Shown piece by piece: positions 8,909-18,163 of a stretch of 64,000 bases of DNA. The stretch is taken from the NCBI GenBank assembly GCA_018263005.1, contig JADFDH010000005.1, forward strand, positions 1 to 64,000, written 5' to 3'. The position numbers and the translations under genes are program-made. Source of the stretch: Methanobacterium sp. (GTDB lineage Archaea; Methanobacteriota; Methanobacteria; Methanobacteriales; Methanobacteriaceae). Positions within the stretch are counted from its first letter, which is position 1. Every line of letters starts with the position of its first letter. The notes under the pieces were generated by a model that worked only from the letters and a program-made list of their open reading frames with translations, was not told the origin of the DNA and ran no database searches.

Positions 8909-9367
8909 ATGATGGGAGAAAGAGAGTTAATAAAGCTATTTCCTGATTTTAATGATTTAATACAGCCATCAGGGATTGATCTGAGATTGGATGAAGTCTT
9001 TGCTCAGGCAGGTCCTGCTTCGCTTATTGATGATCAGAAAAACTTACCTGAACTTAGAAGATTAGAACCGCCCCTCTATACTTTAAAGCCTAAAAATGGT
9101 TATTTAGTAACTATAGATAAGAAAATAAAAATACCAAAGGGTTATTCTATGTTATATCTTCCTCGTTCAACGATTTTAAGGTCATTTGTTTCTATACATA
9201 CGGCATTGGGAGATCCTGGATTTTATGGGGCTTTAAAATTTTTATTATATAATTATGGGGAGTTCGATTACACCATAAAGCAGGGTGAGAGAATAGTTCA
9301 GGCAGTTGTTTTCCCAGTAACTGGTTCTGGAGAGTATAATGGCAGTTATCAGGAAGATCAAAAATAA
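8909..9367 (+). CDS. dut: dUTPase/dCTP deaminase-family protein
   Basis: A 152-residue trimeric dUTPase-fold protein. Seen motifs are QPSGIDLRLDEVF near the N terminus, PRSTILRSF (the phosphate-binding PRS loop), TALGDPGFYGAL (family motif with the catalytic Asp region) and the C-terminal GERIVQAVVFPV strand. Methanobacteriales use such a short protein as dUTP diphosphatase, keeping uracil out of DNA and supplying dUMP. It is too short for a typical dCTP deaminase, although that relationship cannot be excluded. GGGAGG at 8894-8899 supports the ATG at 8909 (a second ATG follows directly). Confidence 0.85.
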   Translation: MMGERELIKLFPDFNDLIQPSGIDLRLDEVFAQAGPASLIDDQKNLPELRRLEPPLYTLKPKNGYLVTIDKKIKIPKGYSMLYLPRSTILRSFVSIHTALGDPGFYGALKFLLYNYGEFDYTIKQGERIVQAVVFPVTGSGEYNGSYQEDQK

Positions 9368-9412
9368 AGATACTTAATGAATTGAAATTTAATTAATGAA
9401 TTAGAATTTTTT

Positions 9413-10950
9413 TTATCTAATTTTTATTACAATTAGACTTATATCATCTTTCAGATCACCCTTACCACAGAAATCTCTTATTGTATCTTTTATATTATTT
9501 ATTATTTCGTGAGATGTTTGTGAACTGCTTTTTTGAGAATTTCACCTATTAAATCATTGTTGAAGCTTTTACCATTTTTATTGGTCACAGAATAGATACC
9601 ATCGGTGTAGAACAGTATGATATCATCATTTTCCAGGGATATCTTTTTATCTTCCAATTTAATGTTCTTTTTAACACCCAGTAATACATCTGTTTTTTCT
9701 AGGGAGATTATTTTCTTAAATTTACTTTTATAAACCAGAGGAGGGTTGTGCCTGGCGTTTATGAAGTTCATCTGTTTATTTTTAAGGTTCAATATTCCAT
9801 AAAATAGTGTTAAAGAAACATCAGATTTGCTTTTCTCGGTTATCAGGCGATTTAAATACTCTACTAGTTGGGATGGTTTAGGATTTTCTGCAGATTCGGA
9901 TATGCTCCTGATTATCGTCCTGGAGACTGCCATGAGTAAGGTGGCTGGGACTTTCCTATCGGAAACATCGGCGATTACCACGGCAGTTTCTTCATCTGAT
10001 AATTTTATAAAGTCGTAAAAATCTCCACCAGCATCTTTAGCCGGTATATTAGTAGCTGAAAGATCTAATCTTTCCAATAATGGAATGTTATTTGGTAAGA
10101 AACTTTTCTGAATTTTCTGTGCCACTTTTAACTCATATTTATGTCTTTCCAGTTCATCAAGGTAGTAATCACGTTCTTGTTTAGTTTTCTGCTCTTTTAA
10201 AAGATTGGAAATTATGAAAGCAAATACAAGCATTCCCAGGGAGTTGGCCAGTATCATTGGCCCGGCCAGATCCTGTACTATAGTCAGGGCTAGTGGATAA
10301 GGTTTGGTGATTATTAGGTTGATAAGCATATGGAAGGATTCCATCAAAGCCGCGAATATGACAGCTCCAATTATTCCTATGAATTTTCCTTTGTTTAGAT
10401 AGTAAATCAGGCCACCGAATAATCCGGCCAGGATGGTTGCTAAGCCGCAGGCAATTGCTGTTGGCCCTCCAAGGAATAAACGATGCACGCCTCCGATTAA
10501 TCCAACACCCAGACCTATCCATGGCCCGCCTACTAATCCAGCTATCATAGGGGCCAGATCTCGTACATTGGCAATTGCTCCCATTATATTTATCCCGGAG
10601 TAAGTTCCGAATATGGATATGGCTCCGAATGCTGCGATCATCAAAACCTGGTTTCTTATTGTAAATTTCTTCTGAAGTATTCCTCTAAAAAATGACATTC
10701 GACTGATAATATATGCTATCACTACAATAACACATGTTTTTTCAATAAGAATTAGAAAAGTATGTTCCATGACACCCAGGGACATCTCACCATATTCCAA
10801 TATAAAAAAAGCACAAAGACTACCTAATAAAGCCACTACAGCGTGAAGATACATCACTCTATCTTCGTCATCATCAGGGATTAGAAAACTTCTAATTTTA
10901 AGTAAACTATCTTTAAAATCTTCCTGGGGTTTCTGTTTCATCTTATTCAC
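9413..10950 (-). CDS. 5TM LytS-like / SpoIIE (PP2C) phosphatase, frameshifted near C terminus
   Basis: The continuous frame spans 9502-10950 (482 residues): membrane helices from about residue 30, a 5TMR-LYT-like sensor part (RDLAPMIAGLVGGPWIGLGV), a coiled linker (RHKYELKVAQKIQKSFLPN), then a SpoIIE-type PP2C domain with DAGGDFYDF and VVIADVSDRKVPATLLM metal-binding motifs and FYTDGIYS. The frame ends early in VHKHLTK. The -1 frame continues with HEIINNIKDTIRDF and DDISLIVIKIR to a stop at 9413-9415, exactly the expected C terminus (DDIT/S-LxV). The shift lies at an A6 run (T9529-T9534 on the plus strand). It could be a sequencing error, a mutation or slippage. No cognate anti-sigma-like partner is nearby. 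Confidence 0.88.
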
Positions 10951-11087
10951 ATTAATAATCAGAATTTTTCATTTTTTATTATTTATTTCACATGGGGATT
11001 ATAATAAAGCTTTTTATATTATTTTTTTTACTAGCATAAATCTATTTTGATTAAATTTAATAGAAACCGGTTTTATAGATAAGATAC

Positions 11088-12713
11088 ATGAAGAGTCCTG
11101 AGAGATTTGCCCAGGCCATAATAAAAATATTGGAGTTAGAGGGTGTTAAATATATTTTTGGACATCCTGGAGAGCAAATCCTTCCAATTTACGAGGCTTT
11201 GAGGAATTCTGAAATCGAACATATTCTCATGCGTCATGAACAGGGAGCAGCACATGCAGCAGATGCTTATGCCCGTATATCTGGAAAATTCGGAGTATGT
11301 GTTGCAACTGCAGGTCCTGGGGCCTTAAATTTGACTATGGGGGTAGCCACTGCTTATAAAGACTCAGTACCACTTTTAATTCTGACGGGAGATGTTCCCA
11401 CAGATTTGAGGGGGGATGATGTATTTCAGGAGATTGATGTTAGGGAAGTCTTCGCTCCTATCACCATAAGCAGTTACCGAATTAAAACACCAGAAGATGG
11501 TGTTTTAAAATTAAAAGAAGCTATTGAAATGTTTAGAATGGGTAAAACAGGGCCAATAAATGTTATCCTTCCCAGTGATGTTCTGAATATGGAAATGGAT
11601 GTTTCCTTAATTTATTCTGAAATTGATAAAAATCCTGAAAAAATTGATAAGGAGAATGTAGACTTAGATAATAATGTAACAGAGGCTTTAAAACTTATAA
11701 GTATTGCTGAAAAGCCTTTAATTGTTGCGGGAAACGGGATATTTTGGTCAAAATCCTCAAATAAATTATTAAAATATGCTGAAAGCCATTATGTGCCTGT
11801 ATCAGCTACTTATCCTGCTAGAGGGGTCTTTCCTGATGATAATCCACTATATTTGGGAATGATAGGTATAAGGGGTACTGAAGCAGCTAATTTCGCTGGT
11901 AAAAATGCAGATCTAATTATAGCCTTGGGTTCCAGACTTTCCGAGAGGACCAGGGCCGGTATAGGAAATTCCAGAATAATACAGGTTAATCTGGATAAAA
12001 AAGCTTTTAAAGGAGATATTAATATCCAAGAGGACGTTGGAGTATTTCTTGATACTATGTTTAATTTAGAAGTGTTTGATAGGGGAAAATGGCTCCAGGA
12101 ATTGAAAAAATATTCGAAAAGATATAAAATTAACACGGATTTTGATAATATACCCATTAAACCTCAGACAGCTATAAATGAGATCTTAGAGGCTGCAGGA
12201 GATTCTATAATAGTTAACGATGCTGGTTCACATACAACATGGGTCACTTTACTCCAAAGGATAAAAGAACCTGGTTCGTTTATTTTCTCAGGAGGTTTCG
12301 CACCTATGGGGTATGCTTTACCCGCGGCGGTAGGTGCTTCACTGGCAGAACCAGAAAAACCAGTTGTAGTGATTGTGGGTGATGGCGGATTTCAGATGAC
12401 AGTTCAGGAGTTAGCCAGTATTGTGCAGCGAAACCTTCCGGTTATAGTCTGTCTAATCAACAACCAATCCCTAGGGATTATTAAACAATGGCAATTAATG
12501 AAATATGGAGAAACATATCAGGTAGAATTACAGAATCCAGACTTCATAAAACTAGCAGTTGCATATGGGATGGATTCAAAACGTGTAGATACACCTGGCG
12601 AAGTATACTTGGCAGTTAAAGAAGCTTTGAATCTAAAAATACCATATTTATTAGAGGTAATTGTTGATAAAGATGAGGAGATACCACTCCCGCATGAGAT
12701 GCATTTTTATTAA
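11088..12713 (+). CDS. Acetolactate synthase large subunit-like ThDP enzyme
   Basis: A 541-residue thiamine-diphosphate enzyme with all three domains. The N-terminal PYR domain has the catalytic glutamate in MRHEQGAAHAADAYAR and a TAGPGALN loop; the middle domain follows (about 195-340); the C-terminal PP domain shows VVIVGDGGFQMTVQELASIV...LINNQSLGI, the GDG-x-NN ThDP/Mg site. It best fits the IlvB acetolactate synthase group. No small subunit (ilvN) or ketol-acid reductoisomerase gene is adjacent, so it may be a paralogue acting on a different 2-oxoacid. A TATA-like TTTTTATATTA lies about 80 bases upstream. Confidence 0.85.
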   Translation: MKSPERFAQAIIKILELEGVKYIFGHPGEQILPIYEALRNSEIEHILMRHEQGAAHAADAYARISGKFGVCVATAGPGALNLTMGVATAYKDSVPLLILTGDVPTDLRGDDVFQEIDVREVFAPITISSYRIKTPEDGVLKLKEAIEMFRMGKTGPINVILPSDVLNMEMDVSLIYSEIDKNPEKIDKENVDLDNNVTEALKLISIAEKPLIVAGNGIFWSKSSNKLLKYAESHYVPVSATYPARGVFPDDNPLYLGMIGIRGTEAANFAGKNADLIIALGSRLSERTRAGIGNSRIIQVNLDKKAFKGDINIQEDVGVFLDTMFNLEVFDRGKWLQELKKYSKRYKINTDFDNIPIKPQTAINEILEAAGDSIIVNDAGSHTTWVTLLQRIKEPGSFIFSGGFAPMGYALPAAVGASLAEPEKPVVVIVGDGGFQMTVQELASIVQRNLPVIVCLINNQSLGIIKQWQLMKYGETYQVELQNPDFIKLAVAYGMDSKRVDTPGEVYLAVKEALNLKIPYLLEVIVDKDEEIPLPHEMHFY

Positions 12714-12994
12714 ATATAATTTTCCATAAGAAATGATTATTAATGGATTTATATTGTCACAGATAGCTCATTTCAATTCTAATAAATATGGGGGAAATAA
12801 CTTTAAATCATTTGGTCGATAACTTTAAAAATCAATTCGTACATAATTATGTTGTTGATTTCATTGTTTTAATAAATATCATAATAATAAGTATTTTTTT
12901 ATCAATAATGGTGTTTTTGCCATTAAATAAGTGTATTTAAGCTGAATTCAAGCTTTATAGATACATCTGTACAAAAAAAATATTAGGTGAGTGG
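12714..12994. promoter_or_regulatory. AT-rich upstream region of radical SAM gene
   Basis: About 280 bases without a gene. A TATA-like AAGCTTTATAGATA at 12950-12963 sits about 35 bases before the start at 12995, and AGGTGAGTGG provides a ribosome-binding site. I see no convincing regulatory repeat in the rest. Confidence 0.45.
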
Positions 12995-14347
12995 ATGAAA
13001 GTATTAATGATAAATCCTCCTTATAATTCCTCAAAATATAAATTCATAGGATTAGTGGCCCCACCACTTGGCATAGCATATATTGCTGCAGTTTTAGAGG
13101 CTGATGGGGTTCAAGTTAAGATAATAGATGCTCCTGCTGTTGATATGGATTATGAAACCATCCAAAAAGAAGTGATCGGTTTTCAACCAGATATTGTGGC
13201 CATAACCTCAGTTACTCCCACTTTCCCCAGCGCCCTTAAAGTAGCGCAAATGTCTAAAAAAGCACATCCTGGAGGTTTAGTTGTTTTAGGAGGTTATCAT
13301 CCCACTTTCACCTATCAAGAATTGTTAAAGTATGACTTCATAGACGTGGTAGTTCGAGGTGAAGGAGAGTACTCCATGTTAGAGTTGGTGCAGACCCTTG
13401 AAAAAGAAGGAGATCTAAACAGAGTTAAGGGTATTGCTACTAAAAAATTTACAACACCTCTCAGGCCAGTAATAGATGATCTGGATAGCATTCCATTCCC
13501 TGCCCGTCATCTACTTCCCATGGAAGATTATAAGATTATGAACATGAAATTACCCATAGGCACCTTGATTTCTGGAAGGGGATGCCCCTATCAATGTTCT
13601 TTCTGTGCATCTTCAGCAATGCACGGTCAAAAACTAAGACTAAGATCATCAGGAAGCGTAGTTGATGAAATGGAACACATGGTAAATGATCATAATGCAG
13701 AGATGCTTGCTTTTATGGATGATACATTCTGCCTGAACAAGAAAAGAATAAACCAAATCTGTGATGAAATCAAGGAGCGCAAGTTCGATAACTACTGGGG
13801 CTGCACCGCACGTGTGGATACCATATCTGAAGAATTACTCAAGAAGATGAAGGATGCAGGTTGCATCACCCTTTTTTTAGGTGTGGAATCTGCTGATCAA
13901 CAGAGTTTGAATGAAGTGAATAAAAATATAACCATCAGCAAGATAAAAAAGACTTTTGAACTCACTAAAAAGCTGGGAGTACGTACCATAGCATCTGTGG
14001 TTTTAGGTATGCCTGGAGATACCAGAAAAAGTATAGAAAACACCATAAAATTTGTGAAGAAATTAGAACCAAACTACGCCGTGTTCTCACTGGCCACACC
14101 CTATCCTGGCACTGATTTTTATATGAAATCTAAAGATGAACGGTTGATTAAAACAACAGATTGGTCAAAGTTCAATCTACTGAGCCCTGTTATAGAAACT
14201 GTCGACTGCTCATTGGATGAACTTAAAAAACTGCAGAAAAGGGCTTTCAAAGAATTCTATGCGCGACCAATTTACCTATTAAAACAATCATGGATGGACG
14301 GGCCCATCATATTCAAAACAGCACTCTCGATTTTGAAGGATTTTTGA
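12995..14347 (+). CDS. B12-binding domain radical SAM protein
   Basis: A 450-residue enzyme. The N-terminal third is a cobalamin-binding Rossmann-like domain (MINPPYNSS, VVLGGYHPTF, VVRGEGEYSMLEL). The radical SAM barrel carries the 4Fe-4S motif GRGCPYQCSFCASS with Cys197, Cys201 and Cys204, then MDDTFCLNKKRI and GVESADQQSLNEVNKN. This is the BchE/methylthiotransferase-like architecture shared by many methanogen radical SAM proteins; annotations such as Mg-protoporphyrin cyclase would be over-specific. Reaction unknown; typical ones are C-methylation or C-C rearrangement. Monocistronic with its own TATA. Confidence 0.9.
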   Translation: MKVLMINPPYNSSKYKFIGLVAPPLGIAYIAAVLEADGVQVKIIDAPAVDMDYETIQKEVIGFQPDIVAITSVTPTFPSALKVAQMSKKAHPGGLVVLGGYHPTFTYQELLKYDFIDVVVRGEGEYSMLELVQTLEKEGDLNRVKGIATKKFTTPLRPVIDDLDSIPFPARHLLPMEDYKIMNMKLPIGTLISGRGCPYQCSFCASSAMHGQKLRLRSSGSVVDEMEHMVNDHNAEMLAFMDDTFCLNKKRINQICDEIKERKFDNYWGCTARVDTISEELLKKMKDAGCITLFLGVESADQQSLNEVNKNITISKIKKTFELTKKLGVRTIASVVLGMPGDTRKSIENTIKFVKKLEPNYAVFSLATPYPGTDFYMKSKDERLIKTTDWSKFNLLSPVIETVDCSLDELKKLQKRAFKEFYARPIYLLKQSWMDGPIIFKTALSILKDF

Positions 14348-14433
14348 GACATTTAGATTCATTTATAAATTTTTTTTTAAAAATATTTAGATATAAATCA
14401 AATTCTAATTAGAATTTATAAAGGATGTTTTTA

Positions 14434-14955
14434 ATGAAAATAAGTTTTATAATCCTGATTTTGACGGCAGCGATTATATGTGTCATTGCTCTGAATCAAT
14501 TCAATATATTAGATCAATCATCTAATTCCACCAGAACATACTCCGCATATGGTGTATCATTTAATTATCCTCAACAGTGGGTTATCAACAAGCCAATTGC
14601 AGAGAATGAAATAATATCGGTAGGTTCTAATGGTGGAAAAGTCTTATTAAACGTTTACAAGTTCAATTCCACCAAAAATTCAACAGAAAATATCACTGCC
14701 AATTATAAATTAGGTTTAAATTCAGATATATATGCTAAAAATAAAACTGAAAAAAATAGAACAGTTAATGGCTTGAATGCAACTGAAATAACCTATGTTT
14801 CCATGGATGATGAATCAACCTTTAAAGAATCAGTTCTATTCTTCGAAAAAAATGGTTCAAGTTATGTTATCCAATACCTTGCATTTCCACCAGAGCTCTA
14901 CGACAGGAATAAAGAACGATTCGACATGATTATTGAAAGTTTTAAGATAGAATAG
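14434..14955 (+). CDS. Secreted PsbP-like domain protein
   Basis: About 173 residues with an N-terminal hydrophobic signal or anchor (ISFIILILTAAIICVIAL), a Ser/Asn-rich linker, then a compact domain starting YSAYGVSFNYPQQW and ending YDRNKERFDMIIESFKIE. This follows the PsbP/DUF1795-like pattern common among secreted proteins of Methanobacteria. Several Asn-x-Ser/Thr sequons suggest N-glycosylation outside the cell. The ATG at 14434 is preferred because AAGG at 14421-14424 is correctly spaced; an ATG at 14425 would sit on it. Function unknown. Confidence 0.7.
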   Translation: MKISFIILILTAAIICVIALNQFNILDQSSNSTRTYSAYGVSFNYPQQWVINKPIAENEIISVGSNGGKVLLNVYKFNSTKNSTENITANYKLGLNSDIYAKNKTEKNRTVNGLNATEITYVSMDDESTFKESVLFFEKNGSSYVIQYLAFPPELYDRNKERFDMIIESFKIE

Positions 14956-14995
14956 TATTGTCTGTTCCTTATTACATTTTAAAAAAAGAAAAGGC

Positions 14996-16144
14996 TTAAT
15001 TAATAAGATACGCCTCTTCTACAGCTGCTATACCCTCTCCCAGACATATGTCAAGACCAAGCCCTTTCAAGGTCATCTCCAGTGCAGCTATGGTGGTGAT
15101 TATTTCCTGTTCTGTGATATTACCCATATGGCCAATACGGAATACGTTTCCTTTAAGATGGTCCTGACCACCAGCTAACTCAATCCTGTACTTATCACGC
15201 ATAGTGCCTCTTAATTGAGGGTCAGTAATGCCCTCTGGCATTTTTATGGCAGTTACTGTATTAGATGATACTTCCGGTTGGGCGAATAATTCCAGACCCA
15301 TAGCTTTAACACCATTTCTAGTGGCTAAAGCAGCTAATTCATGCCTTTTAACCCTGCTCTCCAGTCCTTCTTCCATCACCACATTTAGGGCTTCACGCAT
15401 AGCATACATCAATGATACTGATGGTGTATAGGGAGTTTCTGGAGGTGTTCCAGATCCGCTTTTATGGTATTTCTTCATATCCAGGTAATAAGTGCTGGAT
15501 GGTGTTTCATCCACTATTTTCCAGGCATCATCACTTAGGGTAATGGCGGCCATGCCCGGCGGGGCGGCTAGACATTTTTGGGAGCCGGTTACACAAATAT
15601 CGATGTTATATCCATCTACAAACACATCATCCCCTCCTAGTGAGGAGACGGTGTCCACCACGTAAAGAGTATCATGATCTTTAACTATCTTTCCCACTTC
15701 ATCTATGGGATTAGTGACTCCTGTTGAGGTTTCATTGTGGACTATGGTGACTGCTTTGATTTTATCTTCCTCTTCTAAGATGTATTTAACATCTTCAGGG
15801 TCTACACCATATCCCCATTCAACTTCCAGTTCAATGGGAATTCCACCGTGGACTTCGGTTATTTGCATAAATCTTTGACCGAATTTTCCACCGATAATAT
15901 TCAAGACTTTATCGCCGTTATTAAGTATACTGGCCAGTGCTGCTTCCATGGCTGCGGTTCCAGATCCAGTTAATATATAGGACTGGTTCTCGGTCTGGAA
16001 GACTTCAGACATCATTTCTGTGGTTTCAGTTATTATTTCACCAAACACAGCACTTCTATGATTCACTATATTCTCAGACATAGCTTTTAAGACCCGGGGA
16101 GCAACTCTAGTTGGTCCTGGTATCATTAGCAACGTCTCATTCAT
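14996..16144 (-). CDS. Class V aminotransferase (alanine-glyoxylate/serine-pyruvate type)
   Basis: A 382-residue PLP enzyme of fold type I. It begins LLMIPGPTRVAPRVLKAM, the AGT/SPT family signature, and has the PLP-binding VVDTVSSLGG Asp and the Schiff-base lysine in VTGSQKCLAAPPG (about residue 190). In methanogens such enzymes act on small amino acids (alanine, serine or aspartate with glyoxylate or pyruvate). A GGAGGTTTTTTAGA site precedes the ATG. It is divergent from mptE, sharing a 66-base intergenic promoter region. Confidence 0.92.
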   Translation of the reverse strand: MNETLLMIPGPTRVAPRVLKAMSENIVNHRSAVFGEIITETTEMMSEVFQTENQSYILTGSGTAAMEAALASILNNGDKVLNIIGGKFGQRFMQITEVHGGIPIELEVEWGYGVDPEDVKYILEEEDKIKAVTIVHNETSTGVTNPIDEVGKIVKDHDTLYVVDTVSSLGGDDVFVDGYNIDICVTGSQKCLAAPPGMAAITLSDDAWKIVDETPSSTYYLDMKKYHKSGSGTPPETPYTPSVSLMYAMREALNVVMEEGLESRVKRHELAALATRNGVKAMGLELFAQPEVSSNTVTAIKMPEGITDPQLRGTMRDKYRIELAGGQDHLKGNVFRIGHMGNITEQEIITTIAALEMTLKGLGLDICLGEGIAAVEEAYLIN

Positions 16145-16210
16145 TCTAAAAAACCTCCAAGTTAAATAGCTTAAAAAACTTTATTTATATGGACTATATT
16201 ATCCTATCTT
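16145..16210. promoter_or_regulatory. Divergent promoter region, class V aminotransferase / mptE
   Basis: Only 66 bases separate the two divergent starts. TTTATATGG at 16183-16191 is a good TATA box for the plus strand; its centre lies about 25 bases upstream of the mptE ATG, so the mptE transcript may be leaderless, consistent with the lack of a Shine-Dalgarno there. The minus gene has a GGAGGTT leader element at 16150-16157. Confidence 0.5.
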
Positions 16211-16957
16211 ATGAACCTTGCTATATGGTTTTCCTGGTATAAAGAACTACTGGAAGAATTTGGATTCAGTAGAGAAGAGGATGAAAAGTCGGCTGAATTG
16301 TTAGATATGCTTTTAGAGACATATGGTGGATTATCGCCTGAGGATATTCCCATGCAGAAGGAAGTAATAATTTTTGGCGCCGGACCATCCATTAAAGATA
16401 ATATTAAAGAAATTAAAAACCTTAACTTATCCGATTATACGTTGATATCTGCTGATGGGGCTACCAGCGCGCTTTTAGAGGAAGATATAGTACCTGACAT
16501 TATCATAACTGATCTGGATGGCAATATGAAGGATATTAGATGTGCTAACCATGAAGGTGCCTTTTTGGTGGTACATGCTCATGGGGATAATATTGAAAAA
16601 ATAAGAAAATATGTCCCTGACTTAAACAGGGTTATGGGCACTACTCAAAGCAATCCCCTAAATAACGTGTATAATTTCGGAGGATTCACTGACGGAGACC
16701 GTTGCTTATTTTTAGCAGTGGAATTAGGAGCGGAATATATAATATTGGGAGGAATGGATTTCGGAAAAATAGTAACTAAATATTCCAGACCAGATATGAT
16801 TGAATCTGAAGCTAAAGCGGATGAAATCAAACAATTAAAACTTCAATATGCCAAAAAACTGGTGGAATGGATAGCTGAAAATGAAGAAATAACTATTTTG
16901 AACATATCTCGTGGAGAACATTTAGATGGCGTTCTTGATGTTAATTTTATAGGATAA
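16211..16957 (+). CDS. mptE: 6-hydroxymethyl-7,8-dihydropterin pyrophosphokinase, MptE-type
   Basis: A 248-residue DUF115/MAF_flag10-family protein. In methanogens this family (MptE) diphosphorylates 6-hydroxymethyl-7,8-dihydropterin in tetrahydromethanopterin biosynthesis. Seen motifs are IIFGAGPSIKDNI (nucleotide-binding glycine loop), ISADGATSALLEEDIVPDII, TDLDGN and GTTQSNP plus GGFTDGDRC, the conserved acidic and pterin-site segments. The gene is probably leaderless. It is followed after 20 bases by the Orc1/Cdc6 gene; the two may be co-transcribed without functional link. Confidence 0.92.
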   Translation: MNLAIWFSWYKELLEEFGFSREEDEKSAELLDMLLETYGGLSPEDIPMQKEVIIFGAGPSIKDNIKEIKNLNLSDYTLISADGATSALLEEDIVPDIIITDLDGNMKDIRCANHEGAFLVVHAHGDNIEKIRKYVPDLNRVMGTTQSNPLNNVYNFGGFTDGDRCLFLAVELGAEYIILGGMDFGKIVTKYSRPDMIESEAKADEIKQLKLQYAKKLVEWIAENEEITILNISRGEHLDGVLDVNFIG

Positions 16958-16977
16958 ATAAATATTAAGGGTATATT

Positions 16978-18096
16978 ATGTCAATAGATGATATTTTAAT
17001 GCAGGATGAAACAATATTCAGAGATCAAAGTGTTTTTAATCCAGATTATTTGCCGACCATATTCTTACACAGAGAATCACAGATGGAAGCACTTAAACTA
17101 TGTTTAAGACCTGCTTTAAGGGGAGGTAAACCTCTAAATGCGATAGTAGTGGGTTCATGCGCCACCGGCAAAACAACCAGTGTCAAAAAGTTATTTGATG
17201 AGGCAGAAAAATTTTCAGATAAAATCTTATGTGTATATATAAACTGTCAGCTCCATGTTACCCGTTACAACATATTTTCACAGATCTACAAAAAAATCTT
17301 TGGACATCTACCGCCTGAAACAGGTATTCCCTTCTCCCGTATTTATGAGAAGATCATGAAACATCTCCAGAGCAATGATCAGGCATTAGTAGTGGCCCTT
17401 GACGATGTAAATTACCTCTTCCAGAAAAAAAATGCTAACAAAATCTTTTATGATATCTTAAGAGCTCATGAGGAATTTGAAGGGGTCAGAACAGGTCTTT
17501 TAGCAGTTATATCTGATATAGAGTTTAGATATATTCTGGATAAAAATGTTAAGTCCATTTTCATACCCCAGGAGATCGTATTCCCACTTTACACACACAA
17601 TGAATTATATGATATCTTTAAGGAGAGAATTAAAGCCGGATTTTATCCGGAAGTGATTTCAGAAGAAATATTAGAGGATATAACCGAAAACACAGACTCC
17701 ATTGGAGATCTAAGAGTTGGTATAGAAATCCTTAATTTAGTGGGTATTATTGCTGAAGCAGATGCATCTAGAAGTATTCAAAAAAAGCATTTGGAAACTG
17801 CCTTAAAAAAAACCAGTTCCATCAGTTTAAAAAACACCTTGCAAAATATGTCACAAAGAGAGAAAACACTACTTAAAATTATCATAGAAACAGAAACCGA
17901 ATTAACTGCCGGAGACCTTTATAAACTTTTAAATGAGATAAAACCGTTAAGCTACGCCTCATTTGACCGTTTATTGAATAAACTGGAATTTTTAAGACTA
18001 ATTGATGTAAAATTCACTGGCAAGGGACGTAAAGGTAATTCAAGAGTTATAATCCTAAGATTCGACCAAGATGAGATCGATAAATGCTTGATTTAG
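16978..18096 (+). CDS. cdc6: ORC1-type DNA replication protein (Orc1/Cdc6)
   Basis: A 372-residue AAA+ initiator. Walker A is VVGSCATGKTTS (about 57-68), and the Walker B stretch reads LVVALDDVNYL, with Asp-Asp where AAA+ proteins usually have Asp-Glu. The lid and sensor-2 area includes DLRVGIEIL, and the C-terminal winged helix (LTAGDLYKLL...SYASFDRLLNKLEFLRLI) binds DNA. The GSC loop and DD pair suggest a divergent paralogue such as the Cdc6-2 class rather than the origin-linked Orc1-1. I see no origin-recognition-box repeats beside it. The AAGGGT site supports the ATG. Confidence 0.93.
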   Translation: MSIDDILMQDETIFRDQSVFNPDYLPTIFLHRESQMEALKLCLRPALRGGKPLNAIVVGSCATGKTTSVKKLFDEAEKFSDKILCVYINCQLHVTRYNIFSQIYKKIFGHLPPETGIPFSRIYEKIMKHLQSNDQALVVALDDVNYLFQKKNANKIFYDILRAHEEFEGVRTGLLAVISDIEFRYILDKNVKSIFIPQEIVFPLYTHNELYDIFKERIKAGFYPEVISEEILEDITENTDSIGDLRVGIEILNLVGIIAEADASRSIQKKHLETALKKTSSISLKNTLQNMSQREKTLLKIIIETETELTAGDLYKLLNEIKPLSYASFDRLLNKLEFLRLIDVKFTGKGRKGNSRVIILRFDQDEIDKCLI

Positions 18097-18163
18097 GGAT
18101 TTTCTATTTTTTTTATAAAAAAATTATAAGTTTAAATCAAAACCATCAGGAAATTAAAAAAAA

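Noticed and set aside
8909..9367. dCTP deaminase as the function
   Set aside because: The protein is only 152 residues and lacks a clearly visible deaminase active-site set, so a dUTPase-like role is preferred, with the shared family kept in the call.
18097..18163. Replication origin beside the Orc1/Cdc6 gene
   Set aside because: The gap is only 67 bases and AT-rich without paired G-rich origin recognition boxes; the 21-base gap on the other side is too short.
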